A DNA stretch of 64,000 nucleotides from Chryseobacterium sp. ERMR1:04 (GCF_001297705.1 NZ_LIRF01000007.1:62001-126000), one strand, 5' to 3'. Numbered from the stretch's first letter, positions 1-11,200 are shown. The notes: a model not told the origin generated them from the letters alone. Numbers and translations: made by a program.

Positions 1-2346
1 CCAGTTGTTAGGTAGTGTATTGGCATTTCCTGCGTTGGCATCCGCTAAATTGGCGTAATATCTTACATTCGTAAAATAAGCGGGAGTATTTAGAACAATA
101 GGAGTGATGTTTGATAAAATAACAGTTACTGTTCCATCTAAATTATCATCACAGAAAACGCCATTATAATTGTTTAATATGATAGCCAGGTTGTATAAAT
201 TCAGAGTAATCTGAGCAATACTTTTACATCCTACATTATTCTTAACTACGGCATAAACGATCGTTCCATTGGGGGCAGGATAGGTTGTTGGCGCTGTAAT
301 TAATGCTGCTGTATTTTCATTCTGAGCATCCAGCAGGGTAGGGTAATACGCAATGGTTACCGGCGTATTGTTGGTAATATTAGCTGAAGTTAAATTAAAA
401 GTTCCTTGTCCGTTGATGTTACAGGCGGTTAAGGTTGCATTATTTACGGTCAGTGCCTGAATATGAATCGTTACAGTGACCGTTTCACAATCTGGAAGAT
501 CGGGATGATTTCCGCAGAAAGTATAGGTTAAAGTATCTGTTCCTGTAGTTCCAGGAGTTGTAACAGTATATGTAATTATTCCTGTAGTGGGATTGATAAC
601 GGCTGTTCCTAATGTTGGCTGAGTTGTAATAGCAACGGTAGAAGGCACCGGTATTTGGGTAGAACTGCTAAAAGCCGGTGTGATGGTTTGTGTGGAACAG
701 ACATTATAAACTGCAGTCGTTTCCTTCATACAGTTCAATACCTTTAATTTTTCTGTGACCAAAGGTGCACAACTTCCCATGGTTACCGAACAGCTGTAAA
801 ATCCAGATTGGGTAGGCGTATAGGTTGATAAAGTGGCTCCCGGAATTAGAACATCATTCCGATACCATTGATACGAATCATAAATAAGAGGATCTACGGT
901 AAGAACGATTCCCGGCGCGCAGCCATTACCCGATTTTAAAATGACCGGCTGGGTTGGGAACCCTGCAAAGAAACCGCCATATCCCACGGCATCACTTCCT
1001 GCACTGATTCCTGCCATAATGGCTTTAGAGGAAACTACAGTAATAGTCCCTGTGGTATTGGGAATTCCGTACGTTACCCAATTGTTGGTCCCCGTCATAT
1101 TAAATGGGCCTGTGCTGGTAAGAGGAGTATTTCCATTGACGGTTACCACAGCGCCTCTTTCGGTAATTAAATTAAGCTTAGTGGGAATATTTAGAATTCC
1201 GTTAAGATTAGCATTGGAATGCACAAAGTTTTCATCAATAAAACCTAATTCATTGATCTGTTTTGGCAAATAACAATTCAGGGCGGGGATGAAATTAAAT
1301 CCACCCGTTGCGACCTCACTTCCCGAAGCGGAATCTCCCGCTAAAAGCTGATAAACATAAGCGTTTTTGGAAGTTCTTACATATAAATTATAATGTCCAC
1401 TTCCCTGAAGCTGATATTTGGTATCGGGAATTACAAAATATTGTCCCGTGTTTAGAGTAGCTACCGGAGGAATTTCATTATTTACGAAAATTTGGGTGTT
1501 GTCTTGTGTGGCAATCACCATCGCCCCTTCCATATTGGCGCCAATACTACCGTTGCCTTTTACGATGGCGAATTCGCTCCCCAGTCTTTCAACCGGAACC
1601 GACTGATCCATCAAAATATCCGAACTCGAATCATAATTTCCCGCATATTGACCGTTGAAGTTTCCGTTGGTAATATTTACAGGTTTATCAGAAACGATTT
1701 TAGATCCTATAAATCCGTTAAAGTTTCCTACAAGAGATCCATTTCCATCAATGATGTAAGATTGCCCTTTGTTTAATGTAAAGGTCATGGTGGGGTTGGT
1801 TGCTCCGGTGGTTCCGTTGGAGAACTGAACCGTACTCTTATATCCGGAAATTGTAACCGTTGTATTGTCTTCAGTGGCTAAAACACTGGTCATGAAATTT
1901 AAAATAAAATTGCTCACGGTGATAGGAGCACTTGCTGCATAAAATGTCTTTCCTGTAGAAGGAATTCCTTTTGAGGTAATAATTTCTGCGTGGTTAAAAA
2001 CAGAGAATCTTAAATTGACATAAAAGGGAAATTCTGCTTTTAAATAAAGCCCCTTTGAGGTAGGCGTAAATAAATCTGTTTGCTGAGTAGTGATGATATA
2101 ATCTCTTAATACATCAAACTTTTGAGGATTATTTTTACTGATATTCACAGTCCCGATCAAGACATTGTTATTATAAATACTTACCGGAAAAGAGGTCGTT
2201 CGGTTGGTAGATAGATATAATTTTTGATAAGGATTCGGATTTCCCGTTCTGTCTACCATAGGGGCAAACCAATGTTCTCTGTCCAACTGAGCGAAAGTTG
2301 ACGTGAAAATATAAAGTATAAATAGAAAAGATAGAATTTTCTTCAT
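1..2346 (-). CDS. T9SS-type giant surface protein, IgGFc-binding-like (partial, C-terminus outside window)
   Basis: The frame is open from an ATG at 2346 to the window edge (782 codons, no stop), so the C-terminus is missing. The N-terminus MKKILSFLFILYIFTSTFAQ is a signal peptide. The mature protein begins with LDREHWFAPM, the same opening as its three downstream-numbered paralogues. The first 450 residues carry the IgGFc-binding-protein-like repeats (VLATEDNTTVTISGY, KGQSYII, DKPVNITNGN, DQSVPVERLG). An Ig-like segment with YQWYRNDVLIPGAT follows, then a cadherin-like TGIITYTVTTPG module. By analogy with its neighbours it should end in a T9SS type B sorting domain and be a secreted or surface adhesin; binding partner unknown. 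A -7 box TAAATTTG lies at 2366-2373, and a terminator separates it from the next gene, so it is probably transcribed alone. Confidence 0.85.
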   Translation of the reverse strand, partial: MKKILSFLFILYIFTSTFAQLDREHWFAPMVDRTGNPNPYQKLYLSTNRTTSFPVSIYNNNVLIGTVNISKNNPQKFDVLRDYIITTQQTDLFTPTSKGLYLKAEFPFYVNLRFSVFNHAEIITSKGIPSTGKTFYAASAPITVSNFILNFMTSVLATEDNTTVTISGYKSTVQFSNGTTGATNPTMTFTLNKGQSYIIDGNGSLVGNFNGFIGSKIVSDKPVNITNGNFNGQYAGNYDSSSDILMDQSVPVERLGSEFAIVKGNGSIGANMEGAMVIATQDNTQIFVNNEIPPVATLNTGQYFVIPDTKYQLQGSGHYNLYVRTSKNAYVYQLLAGDSASGSEVATGGFNFIPALNCYLPKQINELGFIDENFVHSNANLNGILNIPTKLNLITERGAVVTVNGNTPLTSTGPFNMTGTNNWVTYGIPNTTGTITVVSSKAIMAGISAGSDAVGYGGFFAGFPTQPVILKSGNGCAPGIVLTVDPLIYDSYQWYRNDVLIPGATLSTYTPTQSGFYSCSVTMGSCAPLVTEKLKVLNCMKETTAVYNVCSTQTITPAFSSSTQIPVPSTVAITTQPTLGTAVINPTTGIITYTVTTPGTTGTDTLTYTFCGNHPDLPDCETVTVTIHIQALTVNNATLTACNINGQGTFNLTSANITNNTPVTIAYYPTLLDAQNENTAALITAPTTYPAPNGTIVYAVVKNNVGCKSIAQITLNLYNLAIILNNYNGVFCDDNLDGTVTVILSNITPIVLNTPAYFTNVRYYANLADANAGNANTLPNNW

Positions 2347-2365
2347 TCAGGATCAGCTTTTACCA

Positions 2366-2373
2366 CAAATTTA
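2366..2373 (-). promoter_or_regulatory. -7 promoter box (TAAATTTG) of the partial adhesin gene
   Basis: The minus strand reads TAAATTTG about 20 bp upstream of the ATG at 2346 and matches the Bacteroidota TAnnTTTG consensus. No clear TTG -33 element was found. Similar boxes precede the other three adhesin genes: TATTTTTG at 5310-5317, TAATTTTG at 8242-8249 and TATATTTG at 12412-12419. Confidence 0.45.
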
Positions 2374-2413
2374 ATAATAAAATATAGTTAATCCTTGAAA
2401 AAACAATAAAAAA

Positions 2414-2435
2414 ACCACGATTCTAGAATCGTGGT
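2414..2435 (-). terminator. Terminator of the 942-aa adhesin gene
   Basis: A perfect palindrome with arms ACCACGATTCT / AGAATCGTGGT lies 24 bp past the stop at 2460. On the minus strand it is followed by a T-rich stretch (TTTTTTTATTG). Confidence 0.75.
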
Positions 2436-2459
2436 CTCAATACTTATATGTTATTATTG

Positions 2460-5288
2460 TTATTCTCTGTTTTTAACAAGGATCCAACCTGAGAATTTAA
2501 TTGGAGTTTGCTTTTTATTAGGCTCATTCCAGCTGATATCGTACCAGTAATTTCCTGTAGATACTTTATTAGTTCCGTTTGTCATTCCGTTCCATTTGTA
2601 TCCGTTGGTTTTATTAGCCTGGAAGATCTGACTTCCATATCTGTCGAAGATATTAACGACTAAATTAGGTTTGTGAGCTAGTGAAGAATAATCCAACACA
2701 TCATTTACACCGTCATTGTTTGGCGTAATGACATTAATTAAATTAGGAATTGTAATTTCTACTTCAATAGGAGCACAGTTATAGTCATCTTTTACATATA
2801 CCGTTCCGTTTCCTCTAGGGACATCTGTAAAGATGTTAGAATCCTGCCAAGTGATATTATCCATTGAGTATTTGTATGGAACAGTGCCACCCACTACGTA
2901 TACTGTAACTGTATTGTTGGCAATGTCAATATTTGAGATAACAGGTTGCTCAGAAGAGTAAACTTTTACCTCTTGTTTAGTGATACAGTCTCCTGTTTTT
3001 AGTTTTACCCAATAAGTACCAACACCTACATTGTTGATCGCTTGAGTTGTTGCCCCTGTGCTCCATTCGTATGCATTGAACCCTGGACCAGCGTCTAAAG
3101 TTGTTTTGTCTTCCATACAAATGATCTTATCTGCCAATACGGTAGATTTTACAGGAGGAAGAACCACCAATGTTATTTCTGCTACTTTGAAACATCCGTT
3201 TCCATTGGTCACTCTTACGTAAGCAACGCCATTAGGAGCAATATAGTTTGTAGGGTTAGGAATTTCATTCGTTCCGTTAGCTGCATCAGTAGGAGATGGA
3301 TAATACTTTTTAGTAATCAAAGGCTCCACAGTAACACTTGCTATGGTAAGGTTAAATAATGCAGTCGCAGGATTAGTTTCAATAAAACAAGATCTTAAAG
3401 TTGCATTATTAACTACTGGACTTTTAGATACAGTTAAGTTTAACGTAATCTGCTCACAATCTACAAAGTTTGGATCGTTACCACAGAATTTATAAACAAT
3501 TTTGTCTGCTCCAAAATATCCTACAGTAGGTACATAAGTAATTACTCCAGTGATTGGATCTACGCCTGCTGAGCCATTTGCCGGAGGAGTAATGATTGTT
3601 ACCGTTCCTGGAACAGGTACCTGACTTGAGGTCGTAAATTGAGGGAGAATATTTAAAAGACCTTCACAAACAGTCATTGCTTTTGTAGTCTCTTGAAGAC
3701 AAGTGTATACTTTATATGGCGGAGTTGTTTCAGGAGGACATGATCCTATGGTAATTCTTACTGTATAATCTCCAGACTGAGATGGAGTGTATGAATTAGT
3801 TGTTGCTGCCGGAATGGCGACTCCGTTTCTAAACCATTGGTAGGTTTCATAACTGTCATCAACTTCTAATATAAGACCCGGAATACAGTTTCCGGTTTGT
3901 TTAGCAATCAAAGGAATGGATGAAAATCCTGCAAAATAACCTCCATACCCCGCTGATGAATACCCACCGTTCATCCCAGCTGTTACAGCTTTTGTAGACG
4001 TAATAGAAACGTTACCTGTAATTCCTGTAATAGCATAGGTTACCCATTGATCATTACCCAAAAGAGGATAAGGTCCTTGAGCAGGGGTAGGAGTAACACC
4101 GTTTACTGTTACAGCAGCCCCTTTCTCTGTTAATATGTTTAACTTTAAGTTGATTGTAGAAGTCGTAATACCTGGCATTTCGTTAATCTTGCCAATTTCA
4201 TCAATTTTTCTTGGTAAGAAACAGTTCAATGGTGGGATATAATTGTATCCTCCTGTATTATTTGCGCTACTGGCCGCAACTAGCTGATAGAGATAAGCAT
4301 TTTTAGACGTACGGATGTACATATTAAAATGCCCTCCACCTTGGTTTTGATATTGATTTTGTAAGATTCTATAATAATCTCCTTCATTAATGGTTGCAAT
4401 CGGAGTGGTTCCATTATTTAAAAAAATCTCGGTGTTATTTTCTGTAGCGATAATGATTCCACCTTCCATATTGGTATTACTGGTGGATATACTTTTTACC
4501 ATCGCAAATTCATTTCCTAAACGGTCTGTAGGAACAGATTGATCCATAATAAGATCAGACCCATCCGTAGAAGTTGTGGTAGCGTAAAACCCATTAGAGT
4601 TACCATTGGTCACAGAAATAGGTTTGGTTGCTTCTATTTTTGCTCCGATAAATCCATCTTTGTTCACAGGTGTAGCTGTAGAAAGGCCAGTAAGAATGTA
4701 AGACTGTCCTTTGTTTAATGTAAAAGTAAGAGTAAGCGGTGTGGGACTAGGAATATTTACAAGCACGATATTAGGATCATATCCTGAAACGGTAACCACC
4801 GTATTATCTTCAGTAGCTAAGATTCCTGTTGTAAAATTTTTGTCGCTTTCAGCCACTGTTACAGGTGCTGCAGCCGAATAGAATTTTAATCCGATACCGG
4901 CTTTTCCTTTAGAGGTAATAACCTCAGCGTGCGAACTTACCGCAGCTCTTAATGATGCGAAATAAGGTTTGTCTCCCTTAGTGTAAACACCTAAATTGGT
5001 TACTGCCCCGGCGCTGGAGGAAGATGTAGTTCTGATTAAGCTTGCGTTTAAAGCAAATGTTTGAGGTGCACCTTTACTAATTGTTACAGTTCCAATTAAA
5101 GCATTATTACTGTATACTTTTACATCAAACGGAGTCACAGAATCTGTTGAAAAATATAAACGATGGACATATTCACCACCGATAGAAACGTCATAGTATG
5201 GCGCGAACCAATGTTCAGTGTCTCTTTGTGCAAAGAGGGTATTAACTGTAAAAACAATTAATACTAAGGATAGTAGAAATTTTTTCAT
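2460..5288 (-). CDS. T9SS-type giant surface protein, IgGFc-binding-like, 942 aa
   Basis: I chose the ATG at 5288 (MKKFLLSLVLIVFTVNTLFA-Q, a clear signal peptide) over an in-frame ATG 24 bp upstream, which lies on top of the -7 box TATTTTTG at 5310-5317. Residues about 20-460 are IgGFc-binding-like (RDTEHWFAPYY, ATEDNTVVTVSGYDPN, KGQSYIL, DQSVPTDRLGNEFAMVKS). Residues about 470-520 form an Ig-like segment with YQWFRNGVAIPAAT. Next comes a cadherin-like module (PITGVITYVPTVGYFGADKIVYKFC). The last ~94 residues are the T9SS type B domain: ITPNNDGVNDV, FDRYGSQIF, and the end GWILVKNRE. It is presumably exported by the type IX system to the surface or medium. The N-terminal and C-terminal ends are so close to the 934-aa neighbour that recent duplication is likely. 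The ligand cannot be told from sequence. Confidence 0.9.
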   Translation of the reverse strand: MKKFLLSLVLIVFTVNTLFAQRDTEHWFAPYYDVSIGGEYVHRLYFSTDSVTPFDVKVYSNNALIGTVTISKGAPQTFALNASLIRTTSSSSAGAVTNLGVYTKGDKPYFASLRAAVSSHAEVITSKGKAGIGLKFYSAAAPVTVAESDKNFTTGILATEDNTVVTVSGYDPNIVLVNIPSPTPLTLTFTLNKGQSYILTGLSTATPVNKDGFIGAKIEATKPISVTNGNSNGFYATTTSTDGSDLIMDQSVPTDRLGNEFAMVKSISTSNTNMEGGIIIATENNTEIFLNNGTTPIATINEGDYYRILQNQYQNQGGGHFNMYIRTSKNAYLYQLVAASSANNTGGYNYIPPLNCFLPRKIDEIGKINEMPGITTSTINLKLNILTEKGAAVTVNGVTPTPAQGPYPLLGNDQWVTYAITGITGNVSITSTKAVTAGMNGGYSSAGYGGYFAGFSSIPLIAKQTGNCIPGLILEVDDSYETYQWFRNGVAIPAATTNSYTPSQSGDYTVRITIGSCPPETTPPYKVYTCLQETTKAMTVCEGLLNILPQFTTSSQVPVPGTVTIITPPANGSAGVDPITGVITYVPTVGYFGADKIVYKFCGNDPNFVDCEQITLNLTVSKSPVVNNATLRSCFIETNPATALFNLTIASVTVEPLITKKYYPSPTDAANGTNEIPNPTNYIAPNGVAYVRVTNGNGCFKVAEITLVVLPPVKSTVLADKIICMEDKTTLDAGPGFNAYEWSTGATTQAINNVGVGTYWVKLKTGDCITKQEVKVYSSEQPVISNIDIANNTVTVYVVGGTVPYKYSMDNITWQDSNIFTDVPRGNGTVYVKDDYNCAPIEVEITIPNLINVITPNNDGVNDVLDYSSLAHKPNLVVNIFDRYGSQIFQANKTNGYKWNGMTNGTNKVSTGNYWYDISWNEPNKKQTPIKFSGWILVKNRE

Positions 5289-5377
5289 AAACGTGGAATT
5301 AGGATTTTGCAAAAATAACAGAATATTTCAACATTCATTGAAAGTATTACTAAAAATGTAAATTTATAATATAAAAA

Positions 5378-5401
5378 AGCCACGATTTTTAAATCGTGGC
5401 T
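5378..5401 (-). terminator. Terminator of the 934-aa adhesin gene
   Basis: The hairpin GCCACGATTT / AAATCGTGGC lies just past the stop at 5414, with A-rich flanks giving a T tract on the minus strand. It shares the core CCACGATT with the hairpin at 2414-2435, so the terminator seems to have been duplicated along with the gene. Confidence 0.75.
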
Positions 5402-5413
5402 TAAAATAATTTA

Positions 5414-8218
5414 TTATTCTCTATTTTTTACAAGAATCCAACCTGTATATTTTATTGGAGTCTGCTGCTTATTGGGTTCATTCCAATTGATGTGGTACCA
5501 ATAGGTTCCGGTCTGTATTTTCTTATCGAAATGTTTACCGTCCCATCTGTAGTTGTTAAACTTATCGCCTGTGAAAATTTTATTGCCATATCTGTCATAA
5601 ATCACGAAGGTTAAATTGAGTTTGTAAGACAGTTCGCTGTAATCTATATAATCATTTTTGTTATCTCCGTTTGGAGTAATCGCATTGATTAGATTCGGTA
5701 TTGTAACCTCAACAGAAGTAGGGGTGCAATTGTAAGTATCTTTTACATAGAATGTATGCTGACCTCTTGAAAGATCGGTAAATACATTAGAATCCTGCCA
5801 ATTGGTAATTCCGTCTACTGAGTATTTGTAAGGTGGAGTTCCTCCATTTACATGTACTGTTGCTGTGGTGTTAGAGATCTCTATTTGGGTAATTACAGGA
5901 TCTACTGTTTTCTTAACTCTTACAACTTGTGTAATGAAACATCCGTTTTTTCCAAGAACTACGGTGTATTCTCCAACACCTACTCCTTGAATCCCTGATG
6001 TTGTTGCTCCTGTATTCCAAAGATAAGAATCATATCCCAGACCTGCCTCTAAATCTGTTCTCGCATCTATACAGATATATTTGTCTACAAGAATTGGTGA
6101 TTTTTTAATAGGCTTTGCAACTAATTCAATTTTTGCATTGGCCGTACATCCTTCGCTGCTTGTTATTTTTACATATACAAAACCTCCTGCAGAACCATAG
6201 TTGGTAACATCTATAATTTGATTGGTGTTTGCATTTAAATCAGCTAGAGTAGGATAATATTTTTTAGTTACCTGAAGAAGATCAATAACGTTTGCTTTCG
6301 TTAGATCAAAAAATGCTTTGTCATCATACTGACAAGCTTCCAATCTCGCATCTTTTACAATGAATGGAACAACGGTTAGGGTTAATGTTACGATTTCACA
6401 ATCTACAAATTCGCCGCCATTTCCACAGAACTTATAAACGATAACGTCTGGTCCTGTATATCCAGTCGTAGGATTGTAAGTAATTATACCTGTTGCCGGA
6501 TTTACGGTTGCCGTTCCATGAGTGGGATTTGTTGTTATTATTACCGTACTTGGAACCGGAGCTTGTGGTGAACTTGTAAATGCCGGAGTGATTATTTTTG
6601 TAGCACAGGCATTTAGATTAGCTGTTGTATTTTTAACACAAGAATATACTTTATAAATAGGTGTTGTTACTGGGGCGCAAGTTCCCATACCTACTGTCAC
6701 TGTATAATTTCCACCTACTAAAGGAGCATATGTGTTTGATGTAGCACCAGGGATGGCGACACCATTTAAATACCATTGGTAACTGTCATAACCACTATCT
6801 ACTTCCAGTATGATCCCAGGAGCACATTCACCTGATTTTTTTGAAATTACAGGAATTGAAGAGAATCCTGCGAAATATCCTCCATATCCAGAAGTATTGT
6901 ATCCACCATTAATACCTGCAGTTACTGCTTTGTTAGAAACGATTGTTAAGTTACCAGTAACACCTTCTATTGCATATGTTACCCAAGTTGTATTCCCTGT
7001 AAGTGGGTAAGGCCCTTGTGCTGCTGTAGGAGCAACGTTATTTACTGTTACTACAGCTCCTGCTTCAGTTACAATATTTAACTTTATTATCATGTCACTA
7101 GGAGTAGGATTCGGAAGAGGCATTTCATTTATTTTACCAATTTCATCTATTATTCTAGGTAAAAAACAGTTTAGTGGAGGTATATAGTTAAAACCACATG
7201 TAGCACTGCTGTTATTAACAGCAACTAATTGATATAAGTATACATTTTTTGAAGCACTTACTAGCATATTGGCATGCCCTGAAGTACCTTGTGTAAGATA
7301 GTCGTTTCCGGAAATTCTGTACCATCCGCCTTGGTTTATTGTTGCAACAGCAGTGGTAGATCCATTTAAAAATATTTGTGTATTATCTTCTGTGGCGATT
7401 ACTATTCCTCCTTCTAAGTCTGCATCAGTAGATCTGGTTCTTACCATGGCAAAAGTGCTTCCCAGTCTTTCAACGGGAACCGATTGGTCTAAGATTGCAT
7501 CTGATCCTGAGAGATTTGGAACGATGCCCACATTCCCATTAACATTTCCGTTAGTCAATGTAATAGGTTTATTGGAAACAATTTTGGCTCCAATAAAAGA
7601 TTCCATATTGGCAACATTTGCTCCAGAACCTGCAAAAATAAAAGATTGCCCTTTATTTAGAGTAAAAGTATTTGATGTAGCGGTAGAGGTAGTGCCAATA
7701 AATGATACACCTGCATTCCAGGTAGCGGTTACGACTGTATTATCTTCGGTGGCTAATACTCCTGCTGTGAAATTATTTGTAGAAGATGAAGAAGCAGATG
7801 GTGTTGCAGCAACATAAAATTCTTTACCGGTTCCTGCTTTCCCCTTACTCGTCACAATTTCTGCGTGCGTAGTGCTGCTCACCATTCTTAAAGTGCAATA
7901 GAATGGTTTGCTAGCATTGAGGTACAAGCCTTTGTTAATGACTTTGAAAGCATCTGTAGACACAGTAGCCGCAATATTAGTCACAGGAATTACGAAAGTT
8001 TGAGGATTCCCTTTGCTAATCGTTGCTGTCCCTAAAACAGTGTTATTGCTATAGATGGTAACCACAAAGGGTGTTGTTGCATCTGTAGATAAATACACTG
8101 ATTGTGTGTAACTTGTGGAAGCATAATAGGGTGCTATCCAATGTTCTGTATCTCTTTGCGCAAAGAGGGTATTGATTGTAAAAAAAATCAATACCAAGCT
8201 AAGTAGAAATCTTTTCAT
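5414..8218 (-). CDS. T9SS-type giant surface protein, IgGFc-binding-like, 934 aa
   Basis: It starts MKRFLLSLVLIFFTINTLFA-Q, a signal peptide nearly identical to that of the 942-aa paralogue, and continues RDTEHWIAPYY. The IgGFc-binding-like region has VLATEDNTVVTATW, KGQSFIFAG, GAKIVSNKPITLTNGN and DQSVPVERLGSTFAMVRT. After it come an Ig-like YQWYLNGVAIPGAT segment, a cadherin-like NPATGIITYNPTTGYTGPD module and two beta-sandwich-like segments. The C-terminus (ITPNGDNKNDYIDYS, YDRYGNKIFTG, GWILVKNRE) is the T9SS type B sorting signal. The gene has its own -7 box TAATTTTG (8242-8249) and its own terminator. It is probably an adhesin or carbohydrate/protein-binding surface protein; specificity unknown. 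Confidence 0.9.
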   Translation of the reverse strand: MKRFLLSLVLIFFTINTLFAQRDTEHWIAPYYASTSYTQSVYLSTDATTPFVVTIYSNNTVLGTATISKGNPQTFVIPVTNIAATVSTDAFKVINKGLYLNASKPFYCTLRMVSSTTHAEIVTSKGKAGTGKEFYVAATPSASSSSTNNFTAGVLATEDNTVVTATWNAGVSFIGTTSTATSNTFTLNKGQSFIFAGSGANVANMESFIGAKIVSNKPITLTNGNVNGNVGIVPNLSGSDAILDQSVPVERLGSTFAMVRTRSTDADLEGGIVIATEDNTQIFLNGSTTAVATINQGGWYRISGNDYLTQGTSGHANMLVSASKNVYLYQLVAVNNSSATCGFNYIPPLNCFLPRIIDEIGKINEMPLPNPTPSDMIIKLNIVTEAGAVVTVNNVAPTAAQGPYPLTGNTTWVTYAIEGVTGNLTIVSNKAVTAGINGGYNTSGYGGYFAGFSSIPVISKKSGECAPGIILEVDSGYDSYQWYLNGVAIPGATSNTYAPLVGGNYTVTVGMGTCAPVTTPIYKVYSCVKNTTANLNACATKIITPAFTSSPQAPVPSTVIITTNPTHGTATVNPATGIITYNPTTGYTGPDVIVYKFCGNGGEFVDCEIVTLTLTVVPFIVKDARLEACQYDDKAFFDLTKANVIDLLQVTKKYYPTLADLNANTNQIIDVTNYGSAGGFVYVKITSSEGCTANAKIELVAKPIKKSPILVDKYICIDARTDLEAGLGYDSYLWNTGATTSGIQGVGVGEYTVVLGKNGCFITQVVRVKKTVDPVITQIEISNTTATVHVNGGTPPYKYSVDGITNWQDSNVFTDLSRGQHTFYVKDTYNCTPTSVEVTIPNLINAITPNGDNKNDYIDYSELSYKLNLTFVIYDRYGNKIFTGDKFNNYRWDGKHFDKKIQTGTYWYHINWNEPNKQQTPIKYTGWILVKNRE

Positions 8219-8297
8219 AAAAAGTGGAATTAGGATTTATACAAAATTAGGATAATATTTCAAACAATATTAATAAAAATTAATTAAAATTAGAAAA

Positions 8298-11200
8298 TTA
8301 TTCACGGTTTTTGATTAAAATCCATCCTGAATACGAAACGGGTAATTTGGTGTCTGGCTCTATCCATTTTAAAACATACCAATAAGTCCCTGTTGGTAGA
8401 GTTCTTCCGTTAGATTTTCCATCCCAGATATAATTACGATCTGAAGATTTATAAACTATAGCTCCGTATCTATCAACAACTTCTATAGTAACATCTTGTT
8501 TTATTCTTAGGTCAGAATAATTTAATACATCATTTTTACCATCCCCATTAGGAGTGATTGCGTTAATAAGATTTAATACTAAAAACTCTTTAGTGACAGG
8601 CTGACATCCATCTGCTCCTAGAACATATACGGTATGAAGACCTCTTGATAAATTTGTGAAAACATTTGACGCTTGATAGTCAATATCATTTAATGAATAT
8701 CTATAAGGCGCTGTCCCTCCTGAAACATTAATAGTTGCAGTAGTTCCTGAAACCATAATACTTGTAATAGTAGGTGCTTGAGCAGTAGTAACATTAACAA
8801 ATTGACGGAAAACACATCCGTTAAATCCTAAATCTACATAGTAACTTCCGGCTACTACAGTAACTGTTTCTGTGGTAGCTCCTGTGCTCCATAAATAAGA
8901 TGTGAAACCTGGTCCTGCATTCAACATCACTTTGTCATTAGAGCAGATAATCTGATCACGAAGCGTTGTAGATTTTTTTGGAGTTTTTAACATTATTTTT
9001 AAAGTTCCTGTATTTGGGCAATCTGTAGCACTAGTAAATCTCACATAAAATGTACCTACTGAATTGATGATTTGTGTTGTAGATATTGCGTTGGTTCCTG
9101 TCTGTGTATTGGCTAAAGAGGTATAGAATGATAAGTTTACAGCTGGATTGTTTGTGAATAAGTTTTTATAATCAGTAAGGTTTACAGTTTCAGAACCATT
9201 AAGATCATTGTCGCAAACTTCTGCATTTATCGTATTCGATAATAATGTTATTTTATTTCCAATTTTAAAATTGATCTGTCCAAAAGCTGGTGGACAGTTC
9301 GATAGATTATTATCAACTCTTACATAAACAGTTGTGTTGGATGTATAAGTCCAGTTCGTTGGCAAGGTATTGTTATTTCCAGCGGTAGCATCCGCTTGGT
9401 TTAAATAATATCTTACGATGAAATTCGCAGAATTAGTAACGATTTGAGGGGTTACTGTTGCAAAATTTACATTAATGGCTCCTTCAAAACTATTATCACA
9501 AAGTGTAGCGTTATAATTGTTTGTATTGATATTAGGTGATGGAGTTGTTGTTAATGTAATCTGAGCCACTTTTGAACATCCAAATGGAGAGGTAACATTT
9601 GCGTAAATGATTCCTGCAGGCCCTGTGTAAGTTATAGGTGCTGTAATTTGACCTGTTAAATTAGCGTTGGTAAAATAAGTAATCGTAGTTCCTAAATCAG
9701 TTGAAAGACTTACCGAAGTAAGATTGTAAGTTCCATTTCCGTTTGTTCCCGCGCAAGATGATAAAGAACCATTATTTACGTTTGGAAGCGGATTTACAGT
9801 TAATGTGATTTGAGCTATTCTTGAACATCCTGCCGATGAAGCTACATTGGCGTAAATTATTCCTGCAGGTCCGGAATATGTTGTAGGGTTTGTAATCTGC
9901 CCCGTTAAATTTGAATTCGTAAAATAGGTAATTGTAATCCCAGGATCTGAAGAAACATTTGCCAACGCAAGATTGTACGTTCCGTTTCCGTTTGTTCCTG
10001 CACAAGATGATAAAGAACCGTTATTTACATTTGGAAGCGGATTTACAGTTAATGTGATCTGCGCTGTTTTTGAACATCCAGCCGATGAAGTTACATTAAC
10101 ATAAATAATTCCTGCAGGTCCAGAATACGTTGTTGGATTTGTAATCTGCCCCGTTAAATTTGAATTAGTAAAATAGGTAATTGTAATCCCAGGATCTGAA
10201 GATACATTTGCCAAAGTGAGGTTGTAAGTTCCGTTTCCACTAGTTCCAGTGCAAGATGTTAAAGAAGCATTATTTGCGTTCGGTGATAGATTTGCAGTCA
10301 ATGTAATCTGAGCTGTTTTTGAACATCCATACTGGGAAGTTACATTAGCGTAAATAATTCCTGAAGGTCCGGAATACGTTGTTGGATTTGTAATCTGCCC
10401 CGTTAAATTCGGATTGGTAAAATAAGTAACCGTTGTTCCTGTATCTGTGGATACACTTGCTGTTGTTAAATTAAAAGTTCCATTTCCACTGGCATTTGTA
10501 CAAGAACTTAAAGATGAGTTATTAACATTTAAAACATTAGTGTTGATAACTATTTTAAAATATTCAAAACTGAAAGGGTTTCCATTTCCCTGAATATAAT
10601 AAATAAAAGTATCTGTAGTATTTGCTGTGGCTCCTGCGTTTGGAGTATAGGTAATCTGTCCTGTTGTAGGATTTACCGTTGCTGTTCCTGAACTAGGCGG
10701 AGAAATAATACTTGTTAATGAAGGAACAATAGCTTGTGTTGGGGTGGTAAAAGCCGGAGTAATTACTTTCGTATTACAAGAGCCTATATTATAAGTTGTT
10801 GTGGTAATTGGCGGACATAAAGTATAGTTATAAATAGCCGTTAGTCTTGTTTCACAATTATTTTTTGTGATTTGGCACGTGTAATCTCCTGCTCCGTATA
10901 ATTCAGGATTAATAGAGTAGGAGGTAGCTCCAGGAATCAAAACTCCATTGAAATACCATTGGTAGGCATCATAATTACTGTCTACCTGAAGTAAAATTCC
11001 GGCATAACAATCTCCAGTCTTTGTAATGGCTGGTACAGAAGAAAACCCAGCAAAATAACCACCATATCCTACAGCGCCGTTTCCAGCTGCTATTCCTGCA
11101 GTTACAGGTAAAGTTGAATTAACAGTGATATTTCCTGTTACATTCGGTACAGAATAGGTTACCCAGTTCGGATTTCCGGTTACAGAATAAGGTCCGTTGG

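Noticed and set aside
941..1776. Plus-strand ORFs opposite the partial adhesin
   Set aside because: They are antisense to a clear secreted-protein frame, and their sequences are proline/valine-rich mirror products of the Thr/Asn/Gly-rich coding strand.
5289..5312. Longer start (MQNPNSTF...) for the 942-aa adhesin
   Set aside because: It overlaps the -7 promoter box and would put eight residues before a perfect signal peptide.
6810..7817. Plus-strand ORFs (66 and 154 aa) opposite the 934-aa adhesin
   Set aside because: Same antisense artefact; no promoter or domain.
9541..10536. Regularly spaced repeats as a CRISPR-like array
   Set aside because: The period is 249 bp, the whole unit is conserved and in frame, and it codes for protein repeats.
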